Assembly (NCBI RefSeq): GCF_033296635.1
Contig: NW_026944028.1
Location: 1 to 64,000, forward strand
Length of the DNA stretch: 64,000 nt
Origin: Dichotomopilus funicola
Taxonomy: Eukaryota > Ascomycota > Sordariomycetes > Sordariales > Chaetomiaceae
Direction: 5' to 3'
In this document: in pieces, positions 23,733 through 35,436 of the stretch
Layout: each line of letters begins with the position of its first letter
Numbering within the stretch: position 1 is the first letter of the stretch
Position numbers and translations under genes: made by a program
Notes under the pieces: model-generated
Told to the model about the DNA's origin: nothing
Seen by the model: the letters and a program-made list of their open reading frames with translations, nothing else
Database searches by the model: none

Positions 23733-25492
23733 CTACTGAGCTTCCCTGACCACCTTGTCAAAAGCCGCGGCAACATATTCCACGTTCCTTGAGTTCAGCC
23801 CCGCCATGCTGATGCGCCCGTTCTTGGTCATGTAGATGTGGTAGTCAGTGCGCAGCTTGAGGACTTGGGGCTCACTCAACCCAGTAAAGCTGAACATGCC
23901 GATTTGGTCCGTGATGTGGTTCCAGCCACCCGGAGTCTGGAGCTCTTCCAGCTTAGCGCGGAGCTTCTTGCGCATATCGATGATGCGGCCCGACATCGTG
24001 CGTAAGTTCTCCTGCCACTCAGCAAACAGGGCATCATCGTTGAGCACGATGGAGGCGATGCGGGCGCCGTAGATGGGCGGGTTGCTGATCTCCGAGCGCT
24101 GGAGAATGGATAGCTGCGAGGAAACGCGCGTGGCGATATTAGCGCCCTCGGCCGCGCCGGCACCGCTAGGAGCCACATAGTGGAAACAGCCGGCACGCTG
24201 GCCATACAGGCCAAAGTTCTTCGCAAAGGATTGGGCGATGACTAGCTCGAAGCCTTCCTCGGCAAAGTGACGAATGGCGCCAGCGTCGCGGTCCAGGTCA
24301 CCCGAAGCGAAACCCTGGTAAGCAGTGTCGAAGAAGGGAAAGTGCTTCTTAGCCTTCATGACGGAGGCAATCTCACGCCATTGCTCCGGGGTGGGGTCGA
24401 CACCGGTCGGGTTGTGGGCGCAGGCGTGTAGGACAATGATGCTGCCCTCGTCGGCCTTCTCAAGCGTGGCCTTCAGGCCATCGACGTCTAGCCCCCGGGT
24501 CTCCTTGCTGAAGTATGGGTAGGTGGCGATGGGGAGGCCGACATTAGAAAAAATCTGGTGATGATTCGCCCAGGTCGGGTTGCTGAGGTATACTGTGCGG
24601 CTGCCCTTGTAAAATTTGGCTAGGAAGAGGGCGCCTAGGTGGACAGCGCCGGTGCCGGAGATGCTCTGGACCGAGACGGTGCGCTTCTCAGCGATGGCGG
24701 GGGCAGACTTGCCCAGCAGGAGCTCAGCAGCGCGGCTGGTGAAGGCCTGCAGACCGGCAATTGGAAGGTATTCGTGGTTCGCTTCTGGGTCGTTTCGTAA
24801 TATCTCGTCGGCCTAAACACAAAATTGCATTTTGTTAGTTGTGATGCTTTCTTGGGAGAACTCCTGCCGAGCACTCGGCGTGGCGTGGTGGGCTGCTTCT
24901 GATTCTGCCTTTGCCCATCTAGTGTGGGGTAGGGGTAGAAAGTTTAGGAGATCAATTGATTTGGTGTTGGATGGCGGGGCGGCTAAATGCGTGCATGGAG
25001 GGGCTGCTTGAGAAAGTGAAAGAGCTCTCGTTGTGGTTGGAGGGGCCAGCTGCAACCGCACTAAATATGCCAATGGTTTTTTTTCTGTTGTTGGGGAAGG
25101 TGCAAGAAAAGATTTGAGGAAATGGAAATAAGGTGAATGTCGAAATGCGCACCTTCTTCACGACCGGAAGAACCCAGGGCTTTGCATTGTCGTCGCGATA
25201 GGCACCGATTCCCTGGGGAGAGGTGTTAACTTTGGACTTGGGACTTATCAAACGACTGGGAACCTACCAGATCAACCTTGTCAGGGCTGGTATCGGCCTT
25301 GTAGGCGCGCGACAGGCCAAAAAGGGGATCTTCCGGGGCCTGTGGGACCGCGTCGGCCGGAAAGCTCGTTATTGATGTCGACGCCATGTGATTTGCAATG
25401 TTTTGTAGTCGGGAGAGGGGAGAGGAGGAGTGTGACGAAGTCGAGGATGACGGAGTGGAAGATGTGGTGCGGTTTGGTTGTTTGGCCACCAT
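23733..25492 (-). CDS. AAT: Aspartate aminotransferase (PLP-dependent)
   Basis: The enzyme interconverts aspartate/2-oxoglutarate and oxaloacetate/glutamate and takes part in the malate-aspartate shuttle. It has 454 residues in exons 25492-25268, 25212-25153 and 24812-23733. The 20-codon exon 2 encodes GIGAYRDDNAKPWVLPVVKK; introns are 55 and 340 nt. Family motifs are ISGTGAVHLGALFL, SNPTWANHHQIF, HACAHNPTGVDPT, the PLP lysine in QSFAKNFGLYGQRAG (about residue 293) and the C-terminal NGRISMAGLNSRNV. The first ATG adds 35 Ser/Thr-rich residues with four Arg/Lys and no acidic residue. A second in-frame ATG at 25387 begins MASTSITSFPADAVPQAPED, much like cytosolic forms. Dual cytosolic and mitochondrial products are possible. 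Confidence 0.95.
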
Positions 25493-27192
25493 TTTGTATG
25501 ACTGACTGGCTGACTGGATTTTGGGGGATTCCGTTCTGGGCCTTTCCTGGGCCTCTTACTTAACAAGGTGCCGCTGCGCCGGGCTGCTGCTGCCTTCTTC
25601 CGGTCTCTTTGGAGCTCCCTTTTTTCCCTAGACCTTACCCCCTGCACTGCGACACTAAAGGGTACCGAAGTACCGCAAACTCGCGTACAACCGCTCCAGT
25701 GGCATAAACCGATTGCTTAATCGGTCGGACAACGGCCGACAGCGGACAGGAGAATTAGACGCCTGTTACCTATGGCCCCGTTTTTCGTCACTTGCTCTTG
25801 TCCCTTCCTTCCGCAGGTACCGAACTTGTCTCGGCGCTCTCTCGGGGTTTTCGTATCGTTCAAGCTCTCTACTCCGAATTCGACTTGGCATACGGTGACG
25901 ACTGGCACATTCGGAATTGTCAGCAAAGGGAAACTCGTCTGATGAGGTGTGTTGGGTGTGATATCAATCACTCGGCCCGAACGCTGGAGCGTTATCGATG
26001 CTGCAAGGTCGCGGCAGAGCCAGCAAATAAGGGCCCAGGCAAGGCAGAGTGGGAACGTACGATGCTTCTTGATGGATGGTTTGGATGCGTGGTCTATGGC
26101 AAGATGATCCGGGGGTGGCTGTGGCGCTCCGGCTTGTTTGTACTCAATGGCTCTCCGGCTATGAGGTCAACCACCAACCGTCAAGGTGCATGTGAAGCCG
26201 GACAACACCGAATTACGCCGAGGCAAACCCATGCTGGAATCTTGCCACATTTCTTCCTCCCCCGTCTCGTATGTTCTGGGGTAATTGTGCGATCGGATCC
26301 GGCGGCGCGAATGATGGTCATGTGTCTTCTGCCTAACTTCCTTAACTAGCCTGGGGGACCCGGGAGCACCTGGGTCAAAAGGTGTTCCACCCGGTGTCGC
26401 TCGGAGCAGCATTACGTGATGGGTAGTAAACTGGGGACCTTGGCGGGACGGGCGGAAACTTCGGGGCGAGCGCGCCAAGCCCAGATTCCATCCAGGCGAG
26501 TTCGACTTGCAGTCACAAAAGGCTTCAATGATCTATCAGGTGCTTGCTCCACAAGGCCGCCTCCGAGCCTGGGGAAGAACGGGAGAGCGCGAGAGTGCAT
26601 ATGGGTCGGTTGGGACTATTTATTGAAATTTACCTGACAAGGAAGGAGACCAATTTTTTCGTGTACAGAGTAGGCAGGTTGATACGAGCAGTTGTTGATT
26701 TTGTTCGTCTGCAAAGAATGGTGCCGGGAAAGAGACCACTGACTCCCAAACAAGAACTCCCTGCGGCATTTCTTTCCGGTGCCGCCGCTACCCGTCAGCT
26801 GATATTGGGGCGGAGGCCGTAACGGCCGATTCCAACGAAGCAAAGGAGTGAATTAAAGTGGCGCCCACCCTCCTTCTCCTGGACAAAAAGGGAAGCAGAC
26901 TGATGTGAGATCGGGGAAGACGTCGCCGCGTCGATCGCCGTGTGTGTAAATGTTTGAAGTTGGAAACTGGGAACTCTCCAGAGCCAATCCCCATACGGGA
27001 ACGCCCCTGCAGATGCCCCACATGTGCAGGGGTGCTTTCTGCCGGGCGGACAAGATTTGGCGATTCTTCAACTCTAAGCTGCGTAGCACCCATCGACAAC
27101 TTGGTCTAGCAATCCCTCCCGACATTAAGGATTCAATTATCGCGATACCAGACAGTGTTCGATATTGGGTTCGAATTTTAGACGTCGCAAAC
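25493..27192. other. Divergent promoter region between AAT and RRP1
   Basis: This is 1.7 kb between two divergently transcribed genes. A plus-strand open frame at about 25792-26349 shows no recognisable motif. The region probably carries both promoters. No RNA gene or repeat was recognised. Confidence 0.45.
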
Positions 27193-28206
27193 ATGGCGTC
27201 TCAAGAACGGAGCATGCCGTTCATCAAGAACCTCGCGTCCAGTGGTCCGTTCTGCCCCTCAATTCTCCGACCGGCCTGGCGTATCAACTAGGTTGAATCA
27301 AAAGAATAAACACTAACACGGAAAACTCTCCTGGTTATAGATCGCAAAATACGTACCTCCGCACTCGCTTCCTTACACGCCTTCCTCTCCGCGCGTCAGG
27401 TGGCATCTGCCCTGACCCCCCTCGATACCCTCAAGTTATGGAAAGGCCTCTTCTTTGCGCTTTGGATGTGCGACCGCGCCATCCCGCAGCAAAATCTATG
27501 CAACGAGCTGGCCGATCTTATATTTGTGTTGCCGCACGATGCTGTCTCGACGTGGCTACGTGGGTTCTGGGCTACCATGGCCCGCGAGTGGACAAGTATC
27601 GATGTGCTTCGCATGGAGAAGTTTTTGTTGTTAGTGAGGCGGGTCGTTGGGGCTGGGTTCAAATGGATGCGGAAGGGGCAGGGAAATTCGAATGAAGGAA
27701 GTAAAAAGAAAGGGAAAGGAAAGAGCTTGGGCGAATCGGCGTGGGATGCTAGCAAAGTTGATAAGCTGGTTGGGCTGCTCGGCGAGTGGCCGCTTGCACT
27801 GGAAGATGAGGCGCAAATAACGCCTCCTGGTGCAGAAGGCGCGGAAAGCGGGGAAACTGGCAAAGAAGATGCCGCGGCTGACGTGAAGGACAGCCAAATA
27901 AGACAGAAAATACCCGCAGGTCTGCGGTTACATGTCCTGGACGTGTGGGTCGATGAGGCGGAGAAGGCGGGTTTGTTGGACGAGGAGGATGAGGAAGCGA
28001 AGCAGATCGTACAGAGGATCTCGGATCAAATTGATGCCCTCGAGGAGGCGACAACAAGCCCGGCCGTGCAGATGAGGTCAAAGGAATCTCTAGCAGATGA
28101 CAGGCTTCCTGGGAACGCTAAACCGGTAGCCGAAGCGGAGCAAGGAAATAACGATGGACGGGGAGGACAAGACGATGACGGGGACTGGGACGGGTTTGAT
28201 GACTAG
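27193..28206 (+). CDS. RRP1: Ribosomal RNA processing protein RRP1 (Nop52 family)
   Basis: This is a nucleolar factor needed for maturation of 60S-subunit rRNA (processing of the 27S precursor in yeast). It has 305 residues in exons 27193-27244 and 27341-28206. The 96-nt intron (donor GTCCGT, branch CACTAACAC, acceptor TTATAG) joins LASS to DRKIRTSALASLHAFL, the conserved N-terminal block of the family. FALWMCDRAIPQQNLCNELA and WATMAREWTSIDVLRMEKF are further Nop52 signatures (residues about 55-110). A lysine-rich segment follows at about 135-150. The C-terminus is acidic and ends GDWDGFDD, a typical fungal RRP1 tail. The start was chosen as the only ATG that gives MPFIKNLASS. Confidence 0.93.
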
Positions 28207-28665
28207 ATACATGGCATAGGGGAAGAAAGGCGTTAGGCAATTCAAAAAAAACAATGCTGTCTCAGGACTCGAGAGCCCGGCGTTACCCTTTCTTGTTCTA
28301 TGGGACCTGATTAACCGGCCGGGGCATCAAACAAAAGCGGCGAGTTGTTTGTCAATAATATATCAACCAAATGATTCTCATACATTAGCGGAGCAAGGTT
28401 AGGTGTATCCGAAACGCCCGGTTAAGCAGCAAGCAAGCGACCGATATACGGTGCTCTTGGCTAGCCTGTGCTTTGATAAATTCATGCACGCCTGCCTGCC
28501 TAGTCAGAAGGCCATCCCACCCGATTGAAACAGACTACGAGTCACAACCGCTAATCCAAGGCCGCGGTATGAACAGTACCTAGGTATATCCTACAGTGAA
28601 GATCCAAAGAGGGGGTATGAATAGCATGATGCGAATACTCCGAAGTCAAACTCTACACTCTCTTC
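28207..28665. other. Intergenic between convergent RRP1 and LCB kinase
   Basis: This is 459 bp holding two 3' ends. A TACCTAGGTA palindrome occurs at about 28578. No gene is visible. Confidence 0.5.
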
Positions 28666-30519
28666 TTATTCCAGGGGGCCTGGTGCCTCAAAGACGCCGT
28701 TTTTTGATAGCGTCAGCCCCAACCCGGGGTGGATCTCAGCCTGGAATGGCCCAAAGTCGATAGCCTCGCCATCGATACTGATATAGCCAGTCTCCTGGTT
28801 ACGTGGGATGATGCGATAGGCCGAGACCTTCCGATAGGCCACGAGCGGGCTGTCGAAGAATTGGCCTGACTCGACGCTTAGCTGAAGGCCGATAGATTTA
28901 AAAGGTGAGATGTCGCCGTCGATGGTGATGAGGTCCATGAGCCCATCGTTGGCGAGGGCAGCCGGGAAGAAGTTGGCGTCGGGCGCCATGTAGGCCATCT
29001 AACACGAAGGGTCAGCAGGTCTGAGAGGAGTATGGGATAAAGCGGAACATGGCGGGGAGGAAACTCACAATACCGCAATAAAACATTCCCAACTTCTCAT
29101 AGGGAATGAGCTCCCATCCCTCTGGTAGCTTATCCATCGACGTCCCGTACTTTAATGGCGGAAGGCCTGGCCCATCCGTTCGTGTGTCGGCGGCGTTCTT
29201 GTCCTGTTGCGATTCTCCGGGCCCTGCCTCTGGGGTCTTGTGGTCCCTATTCGCAATGTGCTGCCGGTAGTGCTTCTTGACATCCTCCTTGTTCTCAATC
29301 TCAACCTTGACGGCAATATCACAGGGGTACGTTTTTCTCTGCAGCGCTAGCATGAGCCCGCCACACGTGAAGCGAGCCGCACCCATCCATCGCAGATGTT
29401 CGGTACCCAGGTCGACTTCAGCAACCATACCCACCGCTTGGCTCAGGAAACTAAGTGTGCGCTGTCCATCGCCGTGCGTAATACTAGCCAGATCAAGCGG
29501 CGTTGGCACGCCCTTGACAATCGCCAGCGCCGCGAGCGTCGGCCGGTGGGAGCCGTACAGGTTGCAGCTCATGGCGTTTCCGGAGCCGCAAGGAATGTGG
29601 CAGACGGCGATCTTGGCCAGCGCGCGGCGGGCATCAGGCCGCTTGGCGAGCCCATTGAACACCTCGTGCGGCAGCCCGTCGCCGGAGCAGGGGATCGCGA
29701 TGTCGAAGTCATCAATGTCGAGATCGCGCGCTAGGTCCACGGCCTGGCCTGAGTAGGCCGTCCGTACAACCGTCAGGGGCATGCGCGCAGCCTCGAAGAA
29801 CGGCCGCACCTCGTTCTCCCACGTCTTCTCGGCACCTCCCGGGCCGGCATGTGGGTTCACAAGCACCCATGCACGTTTTCGCCGGACCGAGTGAGCATAG
29901 GCGAGATCCAGAAGCCGGTCAATCCAGGGCGCCACTTGATCACCGACCCCAGCGGATGTCTGCTCGCTGACAAGCTGGGGGGTGGCGAACTTGGCGTTCC
30001 GGACTTTGGCGTCGTTGGGGTTACTAAGGTCCGCATAGTCGATCAGCAGCCACCGGTGGTCACTGGTGGCTTCGGCCCAGAGAATGTTGTAGTACGGTAT
30101 ACTAGCGGGCGTACCATCAGACCCTTTGATAAGTGTTAGTAAAGCATCCGCTACTCGTTATGTGCGCTCGTACGTTCTCACTCACCAGGGAGCCCGACAC
30201 ATGGTATACATGACCGACTGGGTTTTGTAGCGAGTTGACCTGAAATAGGAGTCAGTTGAACTTGCTAATGAAAGACAATTTAGAGACCGCCGGACGCGAA
30301 CTGGCTGTTTTGTCCAGTGCAGTGCAATATACCCGGGAACATACCGGACAGGAGCAACGCATCTTGCCCGAGAGTGAGAGTCACACCCGGTGAGAGAACA
30401 AGCACCCGTTCTCCCGCACCATCCCCAGCTTCACCACTTGCCCTTCCACTCCCACTCCCGTTGTCCGTGGAGTGAAATTGGTCAGTCCCTACCGAACCCT
30501 TGGCGACGCCCGGGTCCAT
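28666..30519 (-). CDS. LCB4: Sphingoid long-chain base kinase (LCB4/sphingosine kinase family)
   Basis: The enzyme phosphorylates sphingoid bases (dihydrosphingosine, phytosphingosine) to the 1-phosphates, which are signalling and breakdown intermediates. It has 538 residues in exons 30519-30345, 30239-30186, 30123-29069 and 28998-28666. The diacylglycerol-kinase catalytic fold shows VNPHAGPGGAEKTW (nucleotide loop, about residue 160), IPCSGDGLPHEVFNGL (substrate/catalytic) and HIPCGSGNAMSCN. The later conserved blocks are GMVAEVDLGTEHLRWMG and, across the last intron, GMFYCGIMAYMAPDANFFP. A 54-nt exon 2 encodes the conserved KPSRSC...CVGLPG segment before IPYYNILWAEA. About 60 residues of Lys/Asp-rich insertion around 345-400 are usual in fungal forms. 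Confidence 0.93.
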
Positions 30520-31525
30520 TGGTGGCCGTTATCGCGGTGACTGGTTCTTGTTGTCGTTGGGCTCTGAATATGTTTTTTGTTTATTTTATTTTCGAATTGA
30601 CCTTCCCCCGTTCTCCTTTTTTGACTTATTTTCTTTCCCTTTCTGTTGGGACGATTAACGCGTGCGATGCATACGCGGCAGCTGCATGTGATGGTAGAAA
30701 ATTACGGTGTAACCCCGTGTCAGGGGGAAACGGATAGATGTTCTCAACTCCACGGCATGGGGTCAGGTGAATGGGAAAGGGAACAGCTTCGAGAGCCTGG
30801 CATCGAGTTCACGGAAACGAAAATGTATGTATAATCTCGTTGTCAGCTTGCGGCGCAGGTTGTGGAGCAGATGCACCGGCTGCCCGCGGGTTCAGAAAGG
30901 TACATAGGTTACCAGTGCTCCTTGCTGTGTTAAGTTAGCAGTCGAGGGAGTTGATCCGAAAGGATCTTGAACGGAGCCCGGGCCTTGTTAGGCGCGTCCC
31001 CCGTTGGCTAGCTCGGCAGGCTCTCGCATTGAATAGTTTGGGCGAGCGGCACTGTGCGAGATTGGATGGGGCTGCGCGCCGGCTCGCTTTGCCTATCAGG
31101 CCTCGAGCCAGCTTTGGTGGGGCCCTGCGGCCTCGGCTCAAAGTGTGTCTTGTCAGGTACCAGGGGTACCTGCTGAACCGAGGTGGGGCCGAGACACGCG
31201 TACGGTATTGTAACGCGCAGAGACCATATGCATTTATCGAGGTCGTGTTCATCAAGAACCTGAGCACGGATCTCTAAAACCTGAAAGTCTATTTCGTTCA
31301 AACTTCCGGGCACGCAAACTCAGACGGAGTACGGATTCGCATGTACTCAATAGACGTGCTATTATGAATGATGACGGCAGGCTGATTGAAAAAAGGTCGA
31401 TCAGATAAGATTTGGGAAGGTTGTATCACCATGCAACAACCTCGGCCATTGGGCCACACAGGATTCACGAAGCAAAGCACGGGTAATCACTGAATCAGGG
31501 AGGCAACTGGCTCGAAATTGAAACG
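30520..31525. other. Intergenic, LCB4 promoter and UFE1 3' region
   Basis: This is 1 kb with no supportable gene. The near-perfect palindrome CAGGTACC/GGTACCTG (31155-31173) is the only structured element noticed. Confidence 0.45.
31155..31173. repeat. Short palindrome CAGGTACC...GGTACCTG
   Basis: CAGGTACC is followed, after a 3-nt spacer, by its reverse complement GGTACCTG. It contains the GGTACC core that recurs between genes in this window. A protein-binding dyad is possible, but its role is unknown. Confidence 0.4.
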
Positions 31526-32731
31526 CTAAATGACCAAGTCCCATAAGATAAGTGCAGTACATAGCCCTGCCGCGGCGAAAAAGGTGTAACGGGCCTGGCT
31601 GGGCCGGCCCACGCTCTTATTCAACTCCTTGTTCCCCTTCCCGATGCCTTCTGTGGTTTCGAACGAGTCGGCCACCAATTGATCGATGTGAGCCGACTGT
31701 GTCGTGAGATTGTTGACAAGCATGTTTTGTAGCTCGGCGATTTCAAGAAGGGACGACTCGGCGGTTCTAGGGAGGTGTTAGTGGCGTTAGTACTTGAAAG
31801 TGAGAGGAAAGACGACATGGGCTACGGACCTGACTTTGTCCAGGGTGCTCTCCAGATGCTTAAGCATATCCTGGTTCCCCTTCTCAAACAACTGCCTCTG
31901 GTCGTCCGTAATATCCATCTCCGGCATCTTCCCAGCTTCCTCTTCCCGTATTGATAAGTCAGACCCAGCAGAGGCAATGCCGACTGGCCGTTGCCCCCCG
32001 CCATGAGCCGTCGTAAAATTGTGAGCGCCGAGGGGTGTCGTAGAGCTTCTTGCTTTCGCCAGCACGCTCCTGTTCTTCTCCATCTCCCTGGTCAAGCGCG
32101 CCTCCATCATGTGCTGCTGTGTCCGTGCTGTTTCTTGGAGCCGCGTGCGGAGGAACCATACCACGCTTTCTCGGTGTGCCCCGAGCTGCCGGGCGGCCGC
32201 CTCAAGGAGGGCCTTCTCGTCGCGAGCATCATCTCGAGTTGCCCAAGCCCCCAACACCCCAAGGCCACGCGACAGGCGCTTGCGAAGTAACGCGGTCTCA
32301 GTGTTTTGCCGTAGCTGCTCGGCATCCTCGAGGGCACGGATACGGGCATTGAGATCGCGGAGCGTCATCTTGGCATTGGCGTCGATTTCTTCGCGGTCTC
32401 GGTCGGTGAGTGCGACATGTTGAGGAGGCGCGCTGCGGGATGATGCGGCCGTTCGCAGGTGTGTCTTGCGCGGGGGGGCGGTCGAGAGGTAGGCCTGGCG
32501 CAGGTTGCGCAGCTCGGCGTGCAGACGCGCAATGAGCGAGTTCTGTCCGATGGACAGTCAGCCAGAAAGAACAAAAACCAAAATCCAGCGACAAGGAACG
32601 CCGTGATGGGGCCATACAATCCGGTACGCCTCCTTCAAGAATTCGTCCGCCGTGTCGACACTGAAGGGCTTAGTCGGGGGCACTTCATGGCCCTGGAGAA
32701 AGGCGTCGAACGCCGTTGTTAGGTTGGCCAT
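31526..32731 (-). CDS. UFE1: ER t-SNARE syntaxin, UFE1/syntaxin-18 family
   Basis: This is a Qa-SNARE of the ER that receives Golgi-to-ER retrograde vesicles and mediates ER membrane fusion. It has 355 residues in exons 32731-32618, 32542-31830 and 31766-31526. The N-terminus MANLTTAFDAFLQG resembles the syntaxin-18 N-terminal domain (roughly 1-90). Helical Arg/Glu-rich segments follow. The SNARE helix begins DQRQLFEKGNQDML, crosses intron 2 (LDKVR to TAESSLLEIAEL) and continues MLVNNLTTQSAHIDQL, which supplies the central Gln. A short linker leads to the C-terminal membrane anchor FFAAAGLCTALILWDLVI, the protein's last residues, so it is tail-anchored. Introns are 75 and 63 nt. Confidence 0.92.
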
Positions 32732-33750
32732 TTCAAAACCATCATCAAGTGCCTGCCCGCCCGTCTGCCGGAAAGAAAGAACGGTGTGCTGTTATGGGAG
32801 GAGTCCCACTTGGGTTGATGTTGGCAATAAACTGTCCAGATCATCATTGTGGCTGGTGTTAGTGAGTTGGGATGAGACTGGTGGCTTGCTAAATGTGGCG
32901 GTGGCTCGTAGCGGACACAAGGAAGACAAACACGCACCCAGGGTTAGGGTAACGTTATCGTAGGCTTCGTATGGGCAGGGTCCCCCATCTTTTAACCTGC
33001 AGCTCGAACGGGACTTTTCTTTCCCGTCAATATTCATCGGAAAATGCACTTTGGTGAGTCCTGAAGAGGCGGACGACAACTAATCACGATTATGATAGTA
33101 ACTCGGGTGACCGTACTAACAAATTTAATCTCTCTTTTTTTCTCGACCGGATGTGTTTCTTCCTAGCATCTTATCTTCTCTTTTTCCCTTTTATTTTCTG
33201 GCGTGCCGTAAGGCTCAATGACGCCACCTCAACCCTCGCTCGATGGCTCGGGTCGTTGAACGGCGACGTTTAGCACGAGAGGCCGAAACTGCACGTTTGT
33301 TACGCGCCGTGAGCCGATACCGCAAGTGCCGTTGTGCCGGCCATGCCCATTGCCAATTGTCCCACTCCCACCCATGCCTTGCCTCATGTCCTGGTGACCC
33401 TCAAGTACCATCGGCCTTCCAGGTTCTCATCCGGTCCCGCTTATTCTCCACGCCGTTTCGCGGTTTGCTCGGGAATAAGAGAACTTCACGATCTCGAAAT
33501 GCCACCCCCGGCGCAACACATGACAAGGCGTGCATTCTCTGATGTTGGCTCCGGCGTTATTCTACAACTGTGTTGGAGGTGGTTATCTAGACGAGTAACC
33601 GCTTCCGTTGTCTGAAGACCCTCCCTTAAGCCCTCCCTCGTTCCCACGCCCCCCAGACCAATAGCACCACGGGTAGATCTTGAGACCTCAGTGATAAGCG
33701 AAAGCTTGAATAGGTTGCTAGGCTGAGTGGAAAAAACCCATCGACGGCTC
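32732..33750. other. Divergent promoter region between UFE1 and MFS transporter
   Basis: This is 1 kb shared by two divergent genes. A T/C-rich tract lies at about 33128-33200. No gene is visible. Confidence 0.45.
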
Positions 33751-35436
33751 ATGATGAGCTCTCCAACAGAAGAGATAGCTCAAAAAGCGGAAGATGATAT
33801 ATCGGCTGAACCTGAGAAACACTCTGCTGTATCCTCAGCCGTTGACGATGGCCCATCTACGGCGCCCCCTGGGTCTATACGACCCGGACCACCAGCTAGC
33901 GAGGCGGCTGCTGACCCGGAATCGCTTCAACGGACATCCAGCGGTCCAGCCTATAGCACCTTTCCCAAGGCCACAAAGCGATGGGTTATTGGCATGGCCG
34001 CCTTCGCCAGCTTCGTCTCGCCCATGACCGCCAACATCTACTTCCCCGCCCTCACACCCATCGCCCACGACCTCGGTGTGACCGTCAACCTCATCAACCT
34101 GACCCTGACAACCTACATGATCTTCCAAGCCATAGCCCCGACCATCGTGGGTGACTTTGGGGACATGGCCGGCAGACGGCCTGCCTTTATCTTGTCCTTT
34201 TTGGTCTACATCTTCGCCAATCTCGGCCTGGCCCTGCAGAAGAACTACGCGGCGTTGCTCGTCCTGCGGATGCTCCAGAGCGCGGGCAGCAGTGGGACAC
34301 TGTCGCTGAGCTATGCCGTGGTGGCCGATGTCGCCGTGAGTGCCGAACGGGGCAAATACATGGGCATCGTTGGGGCGGGTATCAATGTTGGGCCAGCTCT
34401 GAGCCCAGTACTCGGCGGTATCTTGGGCCAGTATCTCGGCTGGAGGGCCATCTTCTGGTTCTGTCTGATCTATACGGCCGTGTGGCTCATCCCCTACAGT
34501 CTGGCCGTTCCGGAGACGTGTCGGAAAGTGGTGGGCAACGGATCGATCCCCGCGCGCGGCTGGAACATGACTTTCGTCGACCTGCTCCTGTATCGCCGAC
34601 GCCGAGCACAGCGGGCCAACACCTGTTCAGATCCCGCCACCACCACACCACCCAAACGTCAACTGCGCTTCCCCAACCCCATCCACACCCTCAAGGTCGT
34701 CTTTGAGAAGCAGCTCGCCCTCCTCCTTTTCTACAACACCATGATCTACCTCGTCTTCATCCTCATCGCCGCGACCCTCTCAACTCAAGTATCCGACATC
34801 TACCACCTCACCGACCTACAAATCGGGCTCTGCTACCTACCCTACGGCCTCGGGTGTTGTGCTGCTGCCCTCAGCCAGGGGTTCATCCTCGACACCAACT
34901 ACCGCCGCATCGCGCGCAACATCGGCTTCACCATCGACTACAAGCGGGGCGACGACCTGCGGAATTTCCCCATCGAGCGTGCCCGGATCATGCCCATCTA
35001 CCCGCTGCTGTCGGTCGGCGTCGCTTCAGTCATCGCCTACGGCTGGGTCCTGCAGGCCGAGACCAACCTGGCGGGCCCGTTGGTGTTGTTATTTGTTGTC
35101 GGTCTCTGTGTCACGGGGTCCTTCTCTATTCTTAACACGCTGCTTGTCGATCTGTACCCGGAAGCCCCCGCGACGGCGGTGGCCGCGAATAACCTCGTAC
35201 GCTGTCTCTTTGGCGCCGTGTGTACCGCGTTCATTGAGTATATGCTCAAGGCGCTGGGCCGGGGGTGGACGTACACGTTCTGGGCCTTGATCCTGGTCGT
35301 CTTTTCGCCTGTTCTGTATCTGCAGACTATTTGGGGGCCTGCGTGGCGGGAAGAAAGGCGAGTGAAGAAGCTAGAAGAAAAAGAAAAGGAGGAGGCCGCC
35401 GCCGCCGCTGCTGCTGCTGGCGCGGTTGCGATATGA
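33751..35436 (+). CDS. MFS drug:H+ antiporter (DHA1, QDR/AQR1/DTR1-like)
   Basis: This is a single-exon plasma-membrane major facilitator of 561 residues, predicted to export drugs, weak acids or polyamines by proton antiport. The first 75 residues are hydrophilic. The first helix, WVIGMAAFASFVSPMTANIY, and the following PALTPIAHDLGVT are the hallmark of QDR-type fungal DHA1 transporters. GDFGDMAGRRPAF is the MFS motif A between helices 2 and 3. GAGINVGPALSPVLGGILGQ is motif C (antiporter signature) in helix 5. A central cytosolic loop (about 270-320) is Arg-rich. The C-terminus is a Lys/Glu helix ending in about ten alanines from a GCC/GCT run. The in-frame ATGATG at 33751/33754 is the first plausible start. 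The substrate is unknown. Confidence 0.93.
   Translation: MMSSPTEEIAQKAEDDISAEPEKHSAVSSAVDDGPSTAPPGSIRPGPPASEAAADPESLQRTSSGPAYSTFPKATKRWVIGMAAFASFVSPMTANIYFPALTPIAHDLGVTVNLINLTLTTYMIFQAIAPTIVGDFGDMAGRRPAFILSFLVYIFANLGLALQKNYAALLVLRMLQSAGSSGTLSLSYAVVADVAVSAERGKYMGIVGAGINVGPALSPVLGGILGQYLGWRAIFWFCLIYTAVWLIPYSLAVPETCRKVVGNGSIPARGWNMTFVDLLLYRRRRAQRANTCSDPATTTPPKRQLRFPNPIHTLKVVFEKQLALLLFYNTMIYLVFILIAATLSTQVSDIYHLTDLQIGLCYLPYGLGCCAAALSQGFILDTNYRRIARNIGFTIDYKRGDDLRNFPIERARIMPIYPLLSVGVASVIAYGWVLQAETNLAGPLVLLFVVGLCVTGSFSILNTLLVDLYPEAPATAVAANNLVRCLFGAVCTAFIEYMLKALGRGWTYTFWALILVVFSPVLYLQTIWGPAWREERRVKKLEEKEKEEAAAAAAAAGAVAI
35396..35424. repeat. GCC/GCT trinucleotide run
   Basis: This is a coding microsatellite giving a poly-alanine tail in the MFS transporter. 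It is likely to vary in length between strains. Confidence 0.6.

Noticed and set aside
25792..26349. 185-codon plus-strand open frame in the AAT/RRP1 promoter region
   Set aside because: No recognisable motif, and the position fits a shared divergent promoter.
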